Assembly: GCF_029892045.1 (NCBI RefSeq)
Contig: NZ_CP120367.1
Location: 1,860,001-1,924,000 of the forward strand
Reading direction: 5' to 3'
Origin: Sinorhizobium numidicum
GTDB lineage: Bacteria; Pseudomonadota; Alphaproteobacteria; Rhizobiales; Rhizobiaceae
Length of the DNA stretch: 64,000 nucleotides
Position 1 is the stretch's first letter. Every line of letters begins with the position of its first letter. A model generated the notes under the pieces. The model had not been told where the DNA came from. It worked only from the letters and a program-made list of their open reading frames with translations, and did not search any database. The position numbers and the translations under genes are program-made. Shown one piece after another: positions 16,698 through 25,636 of the stretch.

Positions 16698-18458
16698 TTA
16701 GATGGAGACGCCGGCCTGGCGGAGCCCGTCCACCAGCCGATCGAACAGATTGGCATCGCGGTAGGGTAAGGCCCGCTTGAGGTGATCGACAGAGAAATTC
16801 GGCTTGATCTCCAGCGTCTCCCGCCAATAGCGTCGCGCTTCTTCGTGACGGCCGATGCGGCCATAGAGACAGGCGAGATAAAACCGCGTCATGTCCGATC
16901 GCGGCGCAAGTGTCAGCCGTCGCTTGAAGGCGATCTCCGCCTCGTCGAAGCGCCCGAGGCTCAACAGAGCCCTCCCCAGGAAATGCAGCGACAGGTCGAA
17001 TTGCGGGTCGAGCCGGTGGGCGCGCGTATAGAGCGCGACGGCGTCTTCGTACCGGCCTCCGAATTCCCTTATAGTGCCCAGTGCGGTATAGGCGTCGCCC
17101 GAATTGGGGTCGAGTTTGATCGCCCGCTCTGCGGCGTCCTCCGCCTCGTCCAGACGCCGCATCCAGGCAAGGACAAGCGAGAGTGCGTGATGGCCTAGCG
17201 GCTCCGTGTCATCCGTATCGATCGCCTTGTGGGCCAGTTCAAGCGCCTGTGTGAGATTTTCCGGCGTCGCGCCGTTCCACTGGTTGACGTATTCCGCAAA
17301 GGCGATGATCGACAGCCGGGCATAGGCGGCCGCCAGCCCCGGATCGATGGCGACGACGCGCTCCAGCATGGCGCGCGCCTCCATGGACGATACGGCGCTG
17401 AACTGCAGCATCGTCTGGCGCGAGCGGACGAGCAGGTCGTAGGCTGCCGGATCGACCTTGCCGCGGCTCTCGCGCCGCTCCTCTTCGCCGGCCGTCAGCT
17501 TCACTCTGAGCGCGTCGACGATGGTGCGGGTCACCTCGTCCTGAACCGCGAAGATATCCTCGATGCCGCGATCGTAGCGCTCGGCCCACAGATGACCGCC
17601 GGTCGTGCCGTCGATCATCTGGGCGTTGATGCGGATGCGGTCGGCGGCCCTGCGCACGCTGCCTTCCAGGACATAACGGACGCCGAGTTCCCGGCTGACC
17701 TTGCGGATGTCCGGCGTCTTGCCCTTGTAGGCGAAAGAGGAATTGCGGGCGATCACGAAGAGACCGGACACCTTGGAAAGGTCGGTGATGATGTCCTCGG
17801 TGATGCCATCGGCGAAATAACCCTGCTCCGGGTCGCCGGACATGTTGTCAAACGGCAGGACGGCGATCGACGGCTTCGCCGGAAGCCGCGGCGGGGTTTC
17901 CACGGCAGTCTTGATGGGATCGTTCGTGCGGTTCGGCGACCATTTCCAGACATGCACCGGACGCTCGATGTTCTTGACCTCGTGATAGCCGCTGTCGACG
18001 AAATCGATGCCGGCGCGGCCATGCACATATTCATGAACGCCGTCCGAAATCGCCACGCCGCCGGGATCGGCGAGCGTCTCGAGACGGGCAGCCACATTGA
18101 CGCCATCGCCGTAGAGATCGCTGTCCTCGACCATCACGTCGCCGAGATTCACGCCGACGCGCAGCACGATAGCCCGGTCTCCCGGCATGTCTCTGTTTGC
18201 GGCCGCCATCGCCTGCTGAAGGGCCGCGGCGCATTCGACGGCATTGACGGCGCTGCCGAATTCGACGAACACGCCGTCGCCGGTCCGCTTGAAGACGCGG
18301 CCCTGATGATTTGCGACGAGCGGCTCCAGCACCTCTTTCCATCGCGCCATGAGCAGCGTGTGCGTAGCCGTCTCGTCGCGCTCCATGAGCCGGCTGTAGC
18401 CGACCACGTCAGCGGCCAGAATGGCAGCAAGCCGACGTCTGATCGATTCGTTGGCCAT
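16698..18458 (-). CDS. Class III adenylate cyclase with TPR domain
   Basis: 586-residue protein of a type common in rhizobia. The N-terminal cyclase domain (about 8-170) has the metal-binding Asp in LAADVVGYSRLM and a second in GDGVFVEF, plus the transition-state Asn/Arg in GDGVNVAARLE. A TolB-like middle segment follows (IAVLPFDNMSGDPEQGYFADGITEDIITDLSK), then several TPR repeats to the end. The catalytic residues appear complete, so it should make cAMP. The ATG at 18458 (MANESIRRRLAAIL) gives the usual family N-terminus. No membrane helix is seen. The signal sensed by the TPR part is unknown. Confidence 0.9.
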   Translation of the reverse strand: MANESIRRRLAAILAADVVGYSRLMERDETATHTLLMARWKEVLEPLVANHQGRVFKRTGDGVFVEFGSAVNAVECAAALQQAMAAANRDMPGDRAIVLRVGVNLGDVMVEDSDLYGDGVNVAARLETLADPGGVAISDGVHEYVHGRAGIDFVDSGYHEVKNIERPVHVWKWSPNRTNDPIKTAVETPPRLPAKPSIAVLPFDNMSGDPEQGYFADGITEDIITDLSKVSGLFVIARNSSFAYKGKTPDIRKVSRELGVRYVLEGSVRRAADRIRINAQMIDGTTGGHLWAERYDRGIEDIFAVQDEVTRTIVDALRVKLTAGEEERRESRGKVDPAAYDLLVRSRQTMLQFSAVSSMEARAMLERVVAIDPGLAAAYARLSIIAFAEYVNQWNGATPENLTQALELAHKAIDTDDTEPLGHHALSLVLAWMRRLDEAEDAAERAIKLDPNSGDAYTALGTIREFGGRYEDAVALYTRAHRLDPQFDLSLHFLGRALLSLGRFDEAEIAFKRRLTLAPRSDMTRFYLACLYGRIGRHEEARRYWRETLEIKPNFSVDHLKRALPYRDANLFDRLVDGLRQAGVSI

Positions 18459-18729
18459 ACGCAATGGCACCTTCCTAGCCCGATGGATCAAATTTTACTG
18501 GCGTCTTGCATCCATGTCTATTCGGCTGCAACTGGGCTTGGTCGACAGCCAACGTTCATTGCAGTGCGCGCCAACGTCCGCTTGTGTGGCGCGTTTTCGC
18601 CGTTGAAGGGACGGATCAACTTCCGCTCTCCATCAGACCCGGTCCTTCGACATGACTCTCGTCAAGCTGAGTGGCTGATGCGCTCGTCGCCTCAAATGCG
18701 CCAGAACCAGATTTTGCAGGGAGCAGAGC

Positions 18730-19023
18730 TCAGCCTTGCTCCAAAAGTGCCTGCGCCAACTCTTCCCATTCCTCATCAAGCGTTAAGATTGACGGTGTGG
18801 CGCCGAAGCGTCGATACCAATATTCAGCGTTGGATTGATCGCCTTCCTTGCGATGGAGGTAGGCATGCACATGCATATCTGCCGTATCGTCGTGCTCCTG
18901 CGCGCGCTCATGCGCCTTATTCCAATCGCCCTTTGCATCCCACCACAGCGCCAGCAGGGCCGAGCTTAAGCCGGCGGGCGGCTGTGGTTTCGCAATCGAG
19001 TCTCTGAAGGCCTGCAAATCCAA
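18730..19023 (-). CDS. Small conserved hypothetical protein
   Basis: About 97 residues if the TTG at 19023 is used (LDLQAFRDSIAKPQPPAGLS). The sequence has the character of a real soluble protein: ALWWDAKGDWNKAHERAQEHDD followed by VHAYLHRKEGD, YWYRRFGA and a Glu-rich end EEWEELAQALLEQG. It resembles a small unnamed family I recall from many proteobacteria. No ATG precedes the conserved part in frame except one at 19092, which would read upstream DNA that looks coding in another frame. Function not known. Confidence 0.55.
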   Translation of the reverse strand: MDLQAFRDSIAKPQPPAGLSSALLALWWDAKGDWNKAHERAQEHDDTADMHVHAYLHRKEGDQSNAEYWYRRFGATPSILTLDEEWEELAQALLEQG

Positions 19024-19336
19024 TTTTTGCCACCGTCGTGAAATCCAGGAGGTCGATGATACTCGTGCTGGCGGCCGAGCGGTAGCGTGCATCGGGCGAT
19101 ATCCGGAATGACCGCATTTGGGTCAGGAGAGCCGGTTCCAAAGGATGTCGGTTTTTAGCGTGCCGTCTGGCCTCACGAATGCCCGACGCGGTCAGCTCTT
19201 CCCCATTGACCTCCTGCAACGAAAACGCGCCAGCGCTGTCGCCTGCCTTGGCGACGGTCGAGCGGTGGAAGCTATCGACGAACAGATCCTCCTGCATTTG
19301 GACCGGGATACGAGCGCTCTTTCGTGAATTCCCCAT
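19024..19336 (-). other. Unrecognised ORF, possibly broken
   Basis: A frame from an ATG at 19336 reads protein-like sequence: VQMQEDLFVDSFHRS, FSLQEVNGEELTASGIREAR and MRSFRISPDARYRSAASTSI. It stays open into the next small gene in a different frame, where its sequence loses protein character after TTVAKIG. It may be a gene that lost its stop by a frameshift, or a decaying ORF. No family recognised and no clear ribosome-binding site. Confidence 0.35.
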
Positions 19337-19486
19337 GTGCGCCGGCTGCGCACGCAACAATGTCCGACAAAATATTGTGGACACAGCCGCGATGTGCACC
19401 AGTTGAACTGCAATATGGCCCCTAGATAGCGCGTGTTTCGCACACGAACCTGCATCAGCCTAAAATGATTCGGAGCGAATAATTGG

Positions 19487-19508
19487 TTGACAAGAAAATT
19501 TTGTTCAA
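19487..19508. promoter_or_regulatory. Probable GntR operator
   Basis: Imperfect 22-bp palindrome TTGACAAGAAAATTTTGTTCAA, 27 bp before the GntR start and within an AT-rich stretch. Its place and symmetry suit autoregulation by the GntR protein. Inference only. Confidence 0.45.
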
Positions 19509-19535
19509 CAAAGTATAAAACTCAAGGAGAAACTC

Positions 19536-20231
19536 GTGCGCAATTATGATCGCCCTCTCGTTCTGTCACAAACCGCAGCCGGCCTCTTGCGCGATAAGAT
19601 CCTGCGCGGCGAGCTGGCGCCGGGTACGCCTCTCCGCGAGGTCGTCTGGGCTGAGACGCTGAATGTCTCGCGCAACACACTGCGCGAGGCCCTCCGCGAT
19701 CTCGTGGCCGAGGGATTGATCGAGCACCGTGCTCATCACGGCGCGACCGTGCGCGCCCTGAGCGCAGCCGAGATCAGCGAGATCTATACCATTCGCCTGA
19801 CCCTGGAGCTTCGCGGCGTCACCTGCAGCGCCTATGCGTCGCGCGAGGCCATGAGCGAACTGGTCAAGCGGGTCGAAGCGGTCCAGCGTGCGGCCATCGC
19901 GCGCGACTGGCAGCAGTGCGGCACCGCCTCGCTGGAGTTTCACCGCCAACTTGTCAGTTTCATAGGAAGTCCCCGGCTGGATGCTCTCTTTGCCTCGGTC
20001 GCGGCGCAGGCGCGGCTCGCCTTTTCGCTCGCCCGCGACGCCCGGCGCTTCCAAGAGCCTTGGGTGGCGCGCGATGTCGAGATCTGCAGCATGCTCTGCG
20101 ATGGCGACCGCGCGGGCGCGGCACGGGCGCTCGAGCTCTATCTGCAGGAATCAGAGCGCGTTCTGCTGGAGGCCGCCCGTGCCCATAACCTGCCTCGCCC
20201 AAGCAACACCTTAATGCCTGACGCCGACTGA
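19536..20231 (+). CDS. GntR-family regulator (FadR/FCD type)
   Basis: 231-residue DNA-binding regulator with a GTG start and AAGGAG 7 bp upstream. The N-terminal winged helix spans about 10-75 (LRDKILRGELAPGTPLREVV, NVSRNTLREALRDLVAEGLI, EHRAHHGATVRAL). The all-helical FCD ligand domain follows, with likely metal-binding residues in IYTIRLTLE and FHRQLVSFIGSPRLD. It lies 33 bp before the DUF1989 gene in the same direction and probably controls it. Confidence 0.88.
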   Translation: MRNYDRPLVLSQTAAGLLRDKILRGELAPGTPLREVVWAETLNVSRNTLREALRDLVAEGLIEHRAHHGATVRALSAAEISEIYTIRLTLELRGVTCSAYASREAMSELVKRVEAVQRAAIARDWQQCGTASLEFHRQLVSFIGSPRLDALFASVAAQARLAFSLARDARRFQEPWVARDVEICSMLCDGDRAGAARALELYLQESERVLLEAARAHNLPRPSNTLMPDAD

Positions 20232-20264
20232 AGCGGGCGGACTGAAACGAAACGGAGAACAGGG

Positions 20265-21125
20265 ATGAAGCCCAAAGGCATTACGCCAGCCCCACAGGAC
20301 GCCGCCGCCCGCAAGGCGGTCACGCCAGTAATCTGCTACCCGGTCGAGAGCTTGCCGCGCCCCGATCTCGCCGCCTATCGCGCCGTGCGCGACGATCTCG
20401 AACTCGTCGATCGTGTCATGGTTCCCGCGCGCGATGCGGCCTGCTGGCCGGTTCCCGCCGGGCACTTCTGCCGCATCCTCTGCAGCGAGGGTTCGCAGGT
20501 CGGCGATCTCAACCTGTTCAACGCGCATGATTTCAACGAACGTCTCTACACCGGCAAGACGCGTGCATTGAACGGCACCCATGTCGGGCTTGGGGACCAG
20601 CTATTCTCGAATATGCCCTATCTGCGCCCGATCGCCACGATCACACACGATACGCTTGACTGGTACGGCTTCGACGAATTCGGCGGCTCGGTCCATGACG
20701 TAATCGGTACGCGCTGCGATCCCTATACGCACAACTTGCTGAGCAACGGCGGCCAATATCACTACTGCTGCCACTCGAATCTCACCCGCGCCTTTGCGAA
20801 GCACACCGGCAAGGCGCTGGCCGAGGCCTCAGTCCATATCCATGACGTGCTGAATGTCTTCATGTGCACCGGCTTCACGCGTGACAGCGGGCAGTATTTC
20901 ATGAAGGCGAGCCCCGTGCGCCCCGGCGACTATCTGGAGTTCTTCGCCGAGATCGATCTTTTGGGGTGCATGTCGGCGTGCCCGGGCGGCGACTGCTCGT
21001 CGGAGCATTCCTCGGATACGGCAGCCTGCTACCCGCTTGAAGTCGAAGTCTACAAGCCCGTTCGTCAGCCCCGAGCGTGGACCTCGCCCGCGCTGAACGG
21101 CTACGACGGTACTCACGGCCTGTAG
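20265..21125 (+). CDS. DUF1989 / urea carboxylase-associated family protein
   Basis: 286-residue protein of the family that usually accompanies urea or guanidine carboxylases. Features include VMVPARDAACWPVPAGHFCRI, NLFNAHDFNERLYTGKTRAL, DVIGTRCDPYTHNLLSNGG, YHYCCHSN and GCMSACPGGDCSSEH. The many Cys and His suggest metal binding. Usual partners (urea amidolyase, allophanate hydrolase, a dedicated ABC importer) are absent nearby; only a GntR regulator is adjacent. Family assignment good, reaction unknown. Cytoplasmic by absence of a signal peptide. Confidence 0.8.
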   Translation: MKPKGITPAPQDAAARKAVTPVICYPVESLPRPDLAAYRAVRDDLELVDRVMVPARDAACWPVPAGHFCRILCSEGSQVGDLNLFNAHDFNERLYTGKTRALNGTHVGLGDQLFSNMPYLRPIATITHDTLDWYGFDEFGGSVHDVIGTRCDPYTHNLLSNGGQYHYCCHSNLTRAFAKHTGKALAEASVHIHDVLNVFMCTGFTRDSGQYFMKASPVRPGDYLEFFAEIDLLGCMSACPGGDCSSEHSSDTAACYPLEVEVYKPVRQPRAWTSPALNGYDGTHGL

Positions 21126-21266
21126 CAATCGGGTGGAAATGTCGCTCTCTACGATGCTACCGAGGCCATGCTCAACTCGGTCGCGACGCCTCATCTGCGA
21201 GGCGAAACTCTTCCGTGCACCGGCTCCTGATATCGAGGAGCACTCCGATGCGGGTGTCAGCGATCG

Positions 21267-23348
21267 TCATCGGGCACGTTCGGTCGAACGCGATGATGGC
21301 GGAAGAGAGTGGGAGTCGAACCCACCAAAGACCGTCTCTCGGCCCCTCCCGGATTTGAAGTCCGGACGCCCCACCGGGGACGAATCTCCTCCTGAAACGA
21401 CATCCTTGCCAAGCATACCATTCGACAAATTGCCGAAGAAATCCAGACGGCTCCTGTTGAGACGGCGTAGGTCCCCGCGTCTGAGCGTGACGCTGTGGCG
21501 GTCGAAGAAATCGAGGATCTGGATGGCCACCTTGCGGCCGTTTTCGAGGCGATCGCGAAACTGCATCGCGGTAAACCAGCCTTTGTCGGCGGCTGCGCTG
21601 ATCTCGGCGATGACTGCAACCATCTCCGCGACCGCTTCGCGCAGGAAGAAATGGTCATGCGCTACCTCGTGCACCTTGCCCATGCGGCTGCCGAGTTTCA
21701 GCAGCCGGCGTGCCTGTGCCTCGGGCAGAGCCAGCAATCCGGCAATGTCGCGCACACGTGGCGGGCGATACCGTTGGGCACCGAGCAAGGGCTCGATCTC
21801 CTTCCAGAGCCGCTCGTCGGCCAAGGTCATGACCACTCGATGTTCGGCAAGGCGAACCCATGCGCCATCCAGCACGATCTCTCCCGGCCTGACGAGGACC
21901 TGCAGGGCCGCACGGAATGCAGGCACCGGCAGGCGAAGCTCGAGCCGCATTCGCAACCGTTCGACACCCATACCCGGCAAGTCCGGATTTTCCGCATGGA
22001 AGGCTCCGAGCCGTGCGAGGATATCACCGCGGAGCCTGGCCCAGCTCTCCAGGGACATGGCGAGCGTAGCGGCATCCGGCGGCAGTTGCACCACGCTTAA
22101 GGATTGCACCAACGCGCCGGCTTCCGCCGCAGCAATCGCCCGGTCGCGGGCGAAGGCAGCGATGTCGACAAAAAAGGGCGGAATGGCAAGCAACGCCGCG
22201 ATCGCCTGTTTCGGCTGGGTCAAAGAGAGGGCATCGAGTTGCGCCATCCGCTCCTGCGTGCGGCGCTTGCGTGCGGGCGCGCGCAAATCCACAAACCTGC
22301 CGCCGCCGATCGTACGCCGAGCAGACGTATCGCGAATAACGTAGCGGTCTCCGGCCGCCGCCGCGATCGGCCGATCCAGCACGAGTTGGACGCGCGTCCG
22401 TGCTCCCGGGGCCACCGGCTCTTCAGCCAGCAAGACGATGCGGGCTCCGACTTCCGCCGATGCATGATGAAGCCGCACCGGAAACCAGTGGCCGATCGGC
22501 TTCGGCTCTGAGCCAAGCACCCGCAACGTCGCATCAATCCGGCCGGTCGGCGCATGCAGGCTATGGTCGCAGACCATGTCGCCGCGGTTGATCGCCGCTT
22601 TTGTTATGCCATGGCCGACGAGATTGAGGGCGCAGCGATCGCCCGCGCGGCCATTTTCGCTTGGCCTGTTCTGCGCGTGGATCGATCGCACCCGCGCCTC
22701 GAGGCCCGAGGGGCTGACGGTGATGTGATCCTCCACCGATACTTGTCCCGAAAGAACGGTTCCGGTGACCACCGTGCCCACACCCTGAATGGTGAACGAG
22801 CGATCGACGGCCAGCCGGAAGCGCCCGGTCGTCTGCCGCCGCGTGAAACGGCGCGCCGCATCGGCGATTTCATCGCGAAGCGACGCCACCCCCTTGCCCG
22901 ATACCGTTGAAACGGGGATCATGAGTGCATCGGCGAGCGCCGTGCCTGCGAGCTCGTTCCGCATCGCTTGCTCGACTTCCGCCAAACGACCTTCCGCCAC
23001 CAGATCGGCCTTGGTGATGGCGACGACGCCGTGTTCGATGCCGAGAAGATCGATGATGGCGAGATGCTCGCGCGTCTGCGGCATGACGCCGTCGTCGGCC
23101 GCGACGACGAGCACGACGAAATCGATGCCGCTGGCGCCTGCGAGCATGGTGTGGATGAATTTCTCGTGTCCTGGAACATCGATAACGCCGATCGTTTCCG
23201 CGTGCTCGACGGGCATGTAGGCAAAGCCCAGATCGATCGATATGCCGCGGTCCTTTTCCTCCTTCAGCCGATCGGTATCGACCCCGGTCAGCGCCCGGAC
23301 GAGCGACGTTTTGCCGTGATCGATATGACCGGCGGTGCCGACGATCAC
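21267..23348 (-). CDS. selB: Selenocysteine-specific elongation factor SelB
   Basis: GTPase that brings Sec-tRNA to UGA codons marked by a SECIS hairpin. The N-terminal EF-Tu-like domains show G1 ([11 protein letters not shown]), G3 (DVPGHEKF) and G4 (TKADL). The C-terminal winged-helix domains that bind the SECIS end about [26 protein letters not shown]. The GTG start overlaps the upstream stop by 4 bp (GTGA). Of the 693 residues, the final 36 or so (from about [10 protein letters not shown]) are simply a reading of the tRNA-Sec gene and flank. The functional C-terminus probably ends shortly before, yet no stop codon intervenes. Confidence 0.93.
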   Translation of the reverse strand: MIVGTAGHIDHGKTSLVRALTGVDTDRLKEEKDRGISIDLGFAYMPVEHAETIGVIDVPGHEKFIHTMLAGASGIDFVVLVVAADDGVMPQTREHLAIIDLLGIEHGVVAITKADLVAEGRLAEVEQAMRNELAGTALADALMIPVSTVSGKGVASLRDEIADAARRFTRRQTTGRFRLAVDRSFTIQGVGTVVTGTVLSGQVSVEDHITVSPSGLEARVRSIHAQNRPSENGRAGDRCALNLVGHGITKAAINRGDMVCDHSLHAPTGRIDATLRVLGSEPKPIGHWFPVRLHHASAEVGARIVLLAEEPVAPGARTRVQLVLDRPIAAAAGDRYVIRDTSARRTIGGGRFVDLRAPARKRRTQERMAQLDALSLTQPKQAIAALLAIPPFFVDIAAFARDRAIAAAEAGALVQSLSVVQLPPDAATLAMSLESWARLRGDILARLGAFHAENPDLPGMGVERLRMRLELRLPVPAFRAALQVLVRPGEIVLDGAWVRLAEHRVVMTLADERLWKEIEPLLGAQRYRPPRVRDIAGLLALPEAQARRLLKLGSRMGKVHEVAHDHFFLREAVAEMVAVIAEISAAADKGWFTAMQFRDRLENGRKVAIQILDFFDRHSVTLRRGDLRRLNRSRLDFFGNLSNGMLGKDVVSGGDSSPVGRPDFKSGRGRETVFGGFDSHSLPPSSRSTERAR
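21297..21392 (-). tRNA. selC: tRNA-Sec (anticodon TCA)
   Basis: 96 nt including an encoded 3' CCA. The acceptor stem pairs GGAGGAGA with TCTCTTCC over 8 bp (one G-T), as expected for tRNA-Sec. The anticodon arm is CCGGACTTCAAATCCGG with TCA, the variable arm is long, and the T arm reads GTGGGTTCGACTCCCAC. All of it lies within the reading frame of selB as far as its first stop codon (21267), an unusual overlap. Confidence 0.95.
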
Positions 23349-24172
23349 CTTTCATCCCCCTCGTTTGTGCGCTGGCGTGGAACTGCCGTTTCGGATAGGG
23401 GGCGCGCGGCGCGGCGCTCGGCCTCCGTCAAACCTTCCGTGTCGAGCGTCGCGCGAACGACATCGAAGAATGGCGCTGCCAGCGCGCTGCCGCCTTCACG
23501 CGCCCTCAAGAGCCAGGAGAAGGCTTCGACCGGATCGCGGGCGGTACCGCTTCCAAGATGATAGGCCGCGCCAAGCATCGCCTGCCCGTCAGCGTCGCCG
23601 GCGCGCGCGCCGCGCCCCCACCAGTAAACCGCTTCGACGGGATCGCGCGCGACCCCCATAGCATTGTGATAGAGCATCCCCAGCCGCGTCATCGACGAGG
23701 CGGAGCCGTTGTTCGCGGCGGCGAGCGCCCAGCGGCGCGCTTCCGCAAGATCGGGCTCGATGAGGTCGCCTTCCAGCAGCATCCAGCTCAACATGTCCTG
23801 AGCCTCGGCGTCATTCTGCTCTGCAGCCTTGCGATAAAAGGCTGCCGCCCTTTCATAATCCGGCTCGATGCCCTCGCCCTCGAACAGGAGGGAGGCGAGA
23901 TTGCGCTGACCGACCGGATCGCTGGCCTCGGCGGAAAGGCTCAACCAACTATAGGCAACATCGACATCCCGGGCCACGCCCAACCCGCCCGCGAAGCATG
24001 CGCCGATATTGTTCTGTGCCCGCGCATTTCCCGTCCGCGCCAAGGGCTCCCATATCGCGAGAGCGGTTTCGTAGTCACCATTGCGGGCGGCTGCGAGCGC
24101 CTTTGCCATAGGTGCCTCGGAGGAGACATCGCCCTTGGTCTGCCTCCGCAAGAAGCGGTTGAGAAGACTCAC
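23345..24172 (-). CDS. Sel1-repeat protein within the selenocysteine operon
   Basis: 275 residues, GTG start. It contains about five Sel1-like repeats of 36 residues (AQNNIGACFAGGLGVARDVDVAYSWL, GQRNLASLLFEGEGIEPDYERA, AQDMLSWMLLEGDLIEPDL, MTRLGMLYHNAMGVARDPVEAVYWW, GQAMLGAAYHLGSGTARDPVEAFSWL; each shown in part). No signal peptide. Its GTG overlaps the selA stop by 4 bp and its stop overlaps the selB start by 4 bp, so it is translationally coupled to both. Sel1 repeats mediate protein contacts; the role in Sec synthesis or delivery is unknown. Confidence 0.88.
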   Translation of the reverse strand: MSLLNRFLRRQTKGDVSSEAPMAKALAAARNGDYETALAIWEPLARTGNARAQNNIGACFAGGLGVARDVDVAYSWLSLSAEASDPVGQRNLASLLFEGEGIEPDYERAAAFYRKAAEQNDAEAQDMLSWMLLEGDLIEPDLAEARRWALAAANNGSASSMTRLGMLYHNAMGVARDPVEAVYWWGRGARAGDADGQAMLGAAYHLGSGTARDPVEAFSWLLRAREGGSALAAPFFDVVRATLDTEGLTEAERRAARPLSETAVPRQRTNEGDER

Positions 24173-25581
24173 GGTGAGGATCCTTCCGCTGGCGGATCGA
24201 GATGGGCGAGATTGGCGACAAAACCTTCCTCGTCCTCAAGGCAGCGCAAATCTAGGATGAGCGATCCACGTTCGATGCGGCCGATGACCGGCATCGGAAG
24301 ACGCCTCAGTGCCGTTGCCAGCTCGGCAAGCATGCGGCCGCTGCCCGAAGGCGGCGCCAAAGCCAGCCCCGCGCTCGGCACTGTGGAGAGCGGCAATGCG
24401 CCGGAGCCGACCTGGCTTTCGCAGGTAACGACCGAAACGCGGAATGTGCCTTTCACCGCACGCTCCACGAAGGGAGCGAGCCGCTCGGCCTGCTCGCTGA
24501 TGTCAGCCTTCGGACGGGCGAGCAATCGCATCGTCGGAAGACGCTCGCTGAGCCGATCCCGGTCGCGATAGAGCCGCAGCGTCGCTTCCAGCGCGGCAAG
24601 GCGAATCTTGTCGACGCGCAGAGCGCGCTTCATCGGATTCCTATTGATCTTTTCGATGAGGACGCTGCGCCCGACGATGAAACCGGCCTGTGGACCGCCA
24701 AGGAGCTTGTCGCCGGAAAAGGTGACGATATCGGCGCCATCGGCGATCGCTTCGCTCACGGTCGGTTCATGCGCGAGCCCGAAGCGGTCAAGGTCAGTTA
24801 GAGTGCCGGAACCGAGATCGTTGATTAGCGGCAGCCCATGCTCGTGGGCGATCCCCGCCAGCTCGCCCGCCCCGACCTCTTTCGTGAAGCCTTCGATACG
24901 ATAGTTGGACGTGTGGACCTTCAATATCAGGCCCGTATCGGGGCCGATGGCGTTCCTGTAGTCCTTGGCATGGGTGCGGTTCGTGGTGCCGATCTCGACG
25001 AGGCGGACGCCGGAGCACTGCATGATATCCGGCATACGGAATGCTCCACCGATTTCAATGAGCTCGCCGCGCGAGACGATCGCCTCCTTGCCGCCCGCCA
25101 GACTGTTCAGTGTTAACAGCACGGCCGCGGCATTGTTGTTGACGACGGTCGCATCCTCCGCACCGGTCAGCTCGCAGATGAGCGCACGCAGGTGATCGTC
25201 TCTCTCGCCGCGTTTGCCGTCCTCAAGGTTGAATTCGAGCGCAACCGTTTCGCGCATTACCGCCGTTGCGGCATCGATTGCCGCTTGCGCCAGCAAAGCG
25301 CGGCCGAGATTGGTATGGAGCACCGTTCCCGTCAGATTGAATAGGGAGCGTAGCGTCGATCGATCATTCGCCTCGAGCGCTGCGAGGGCGGCGGCTGCGA
25401 TGGCGTGCGGGGAGGGGACACCTGCGCCTTCGCGCACCTCGTCCCGGATCCTGGACAGGACGCCCCGCAAGGCTTCGGCAACAGCCGGCCGGCCGAAGCA
25501 TTCGATCGCCTCGGCGACGCCGGTCGACCTCAGAAGCTCGTCCACCGACGGGATGTCGCGCAACCTGATATTGGCCTCCAT
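24169..25581 (-). CDS. selA: L-seryl-tRNA(Sec) selenium transferase
   Basis: PLP enzyme of 470 residues that converts Ser-tRNA-Sec to Sec-tRNA-Sec using selenophosphate. The N-terminal part is IPSVDELLRSTG and the substrate region is NLTGTVLHTNLGRALL. ATVVNNNAAAVLLTLNSLA and SRGELIEIGGAFRMPDIM follow, and the PLP-binding Lys is in FSGDKLLGGPQAG (about residue 292). The ATG at 25581 has GGGAGGG upstream and gives the family's usual length, so the 30-residue longer frame is rejected. It lies 55 bp after the broken fdhE and is coupled to the Sel1-repeat gene. Confidence 0.95.
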   Translation of the reverse strand: MEANIRLRDIPSVDELLRSTGVAEAIECFGRPAVAEALRGVLSRIRDEVREGAGVPSPHAIAAAALAALEANDRSTLRSLFNLTGTVLHTNLGRALLAQAAIDAATAVMRETVALEFNLEDGKRGERDDHLRALICELTGAEDATVVNNNAAAVLLTLNSLAGGKEAIVSRGELIEIGGAFRMPDIMQCSGVRLVEIGTTNRTHAKDYRNAIGPDTGLILKVHTSNYRIEGFTKEVGAGELAGIAHEHGLPLINDLGSGTLTDLDRFGLAHEPTVSEAIADGADIVTFSGDKLLGGPQAGFIVGRSVLIEKINRNPMKRALRVDKIRLAALEATLRLYRDRDRLSERLPTMRLLARPKADISEQAERLAPFVERAVKGTFRVSVVTCESQVGSGALPLSTVPSAGLALAPPSGSGRMLAELATALRRLPMPVIGRIERGSLILDLRCLEDEEGFVANLAHLDPPAEGSSP

Positions 25582-25636
25582 AACGGCCCTCCCTGGGACA
25601 CGCACCTCTCTCGCTTCGAAGGGTTTCGCATCCCCT

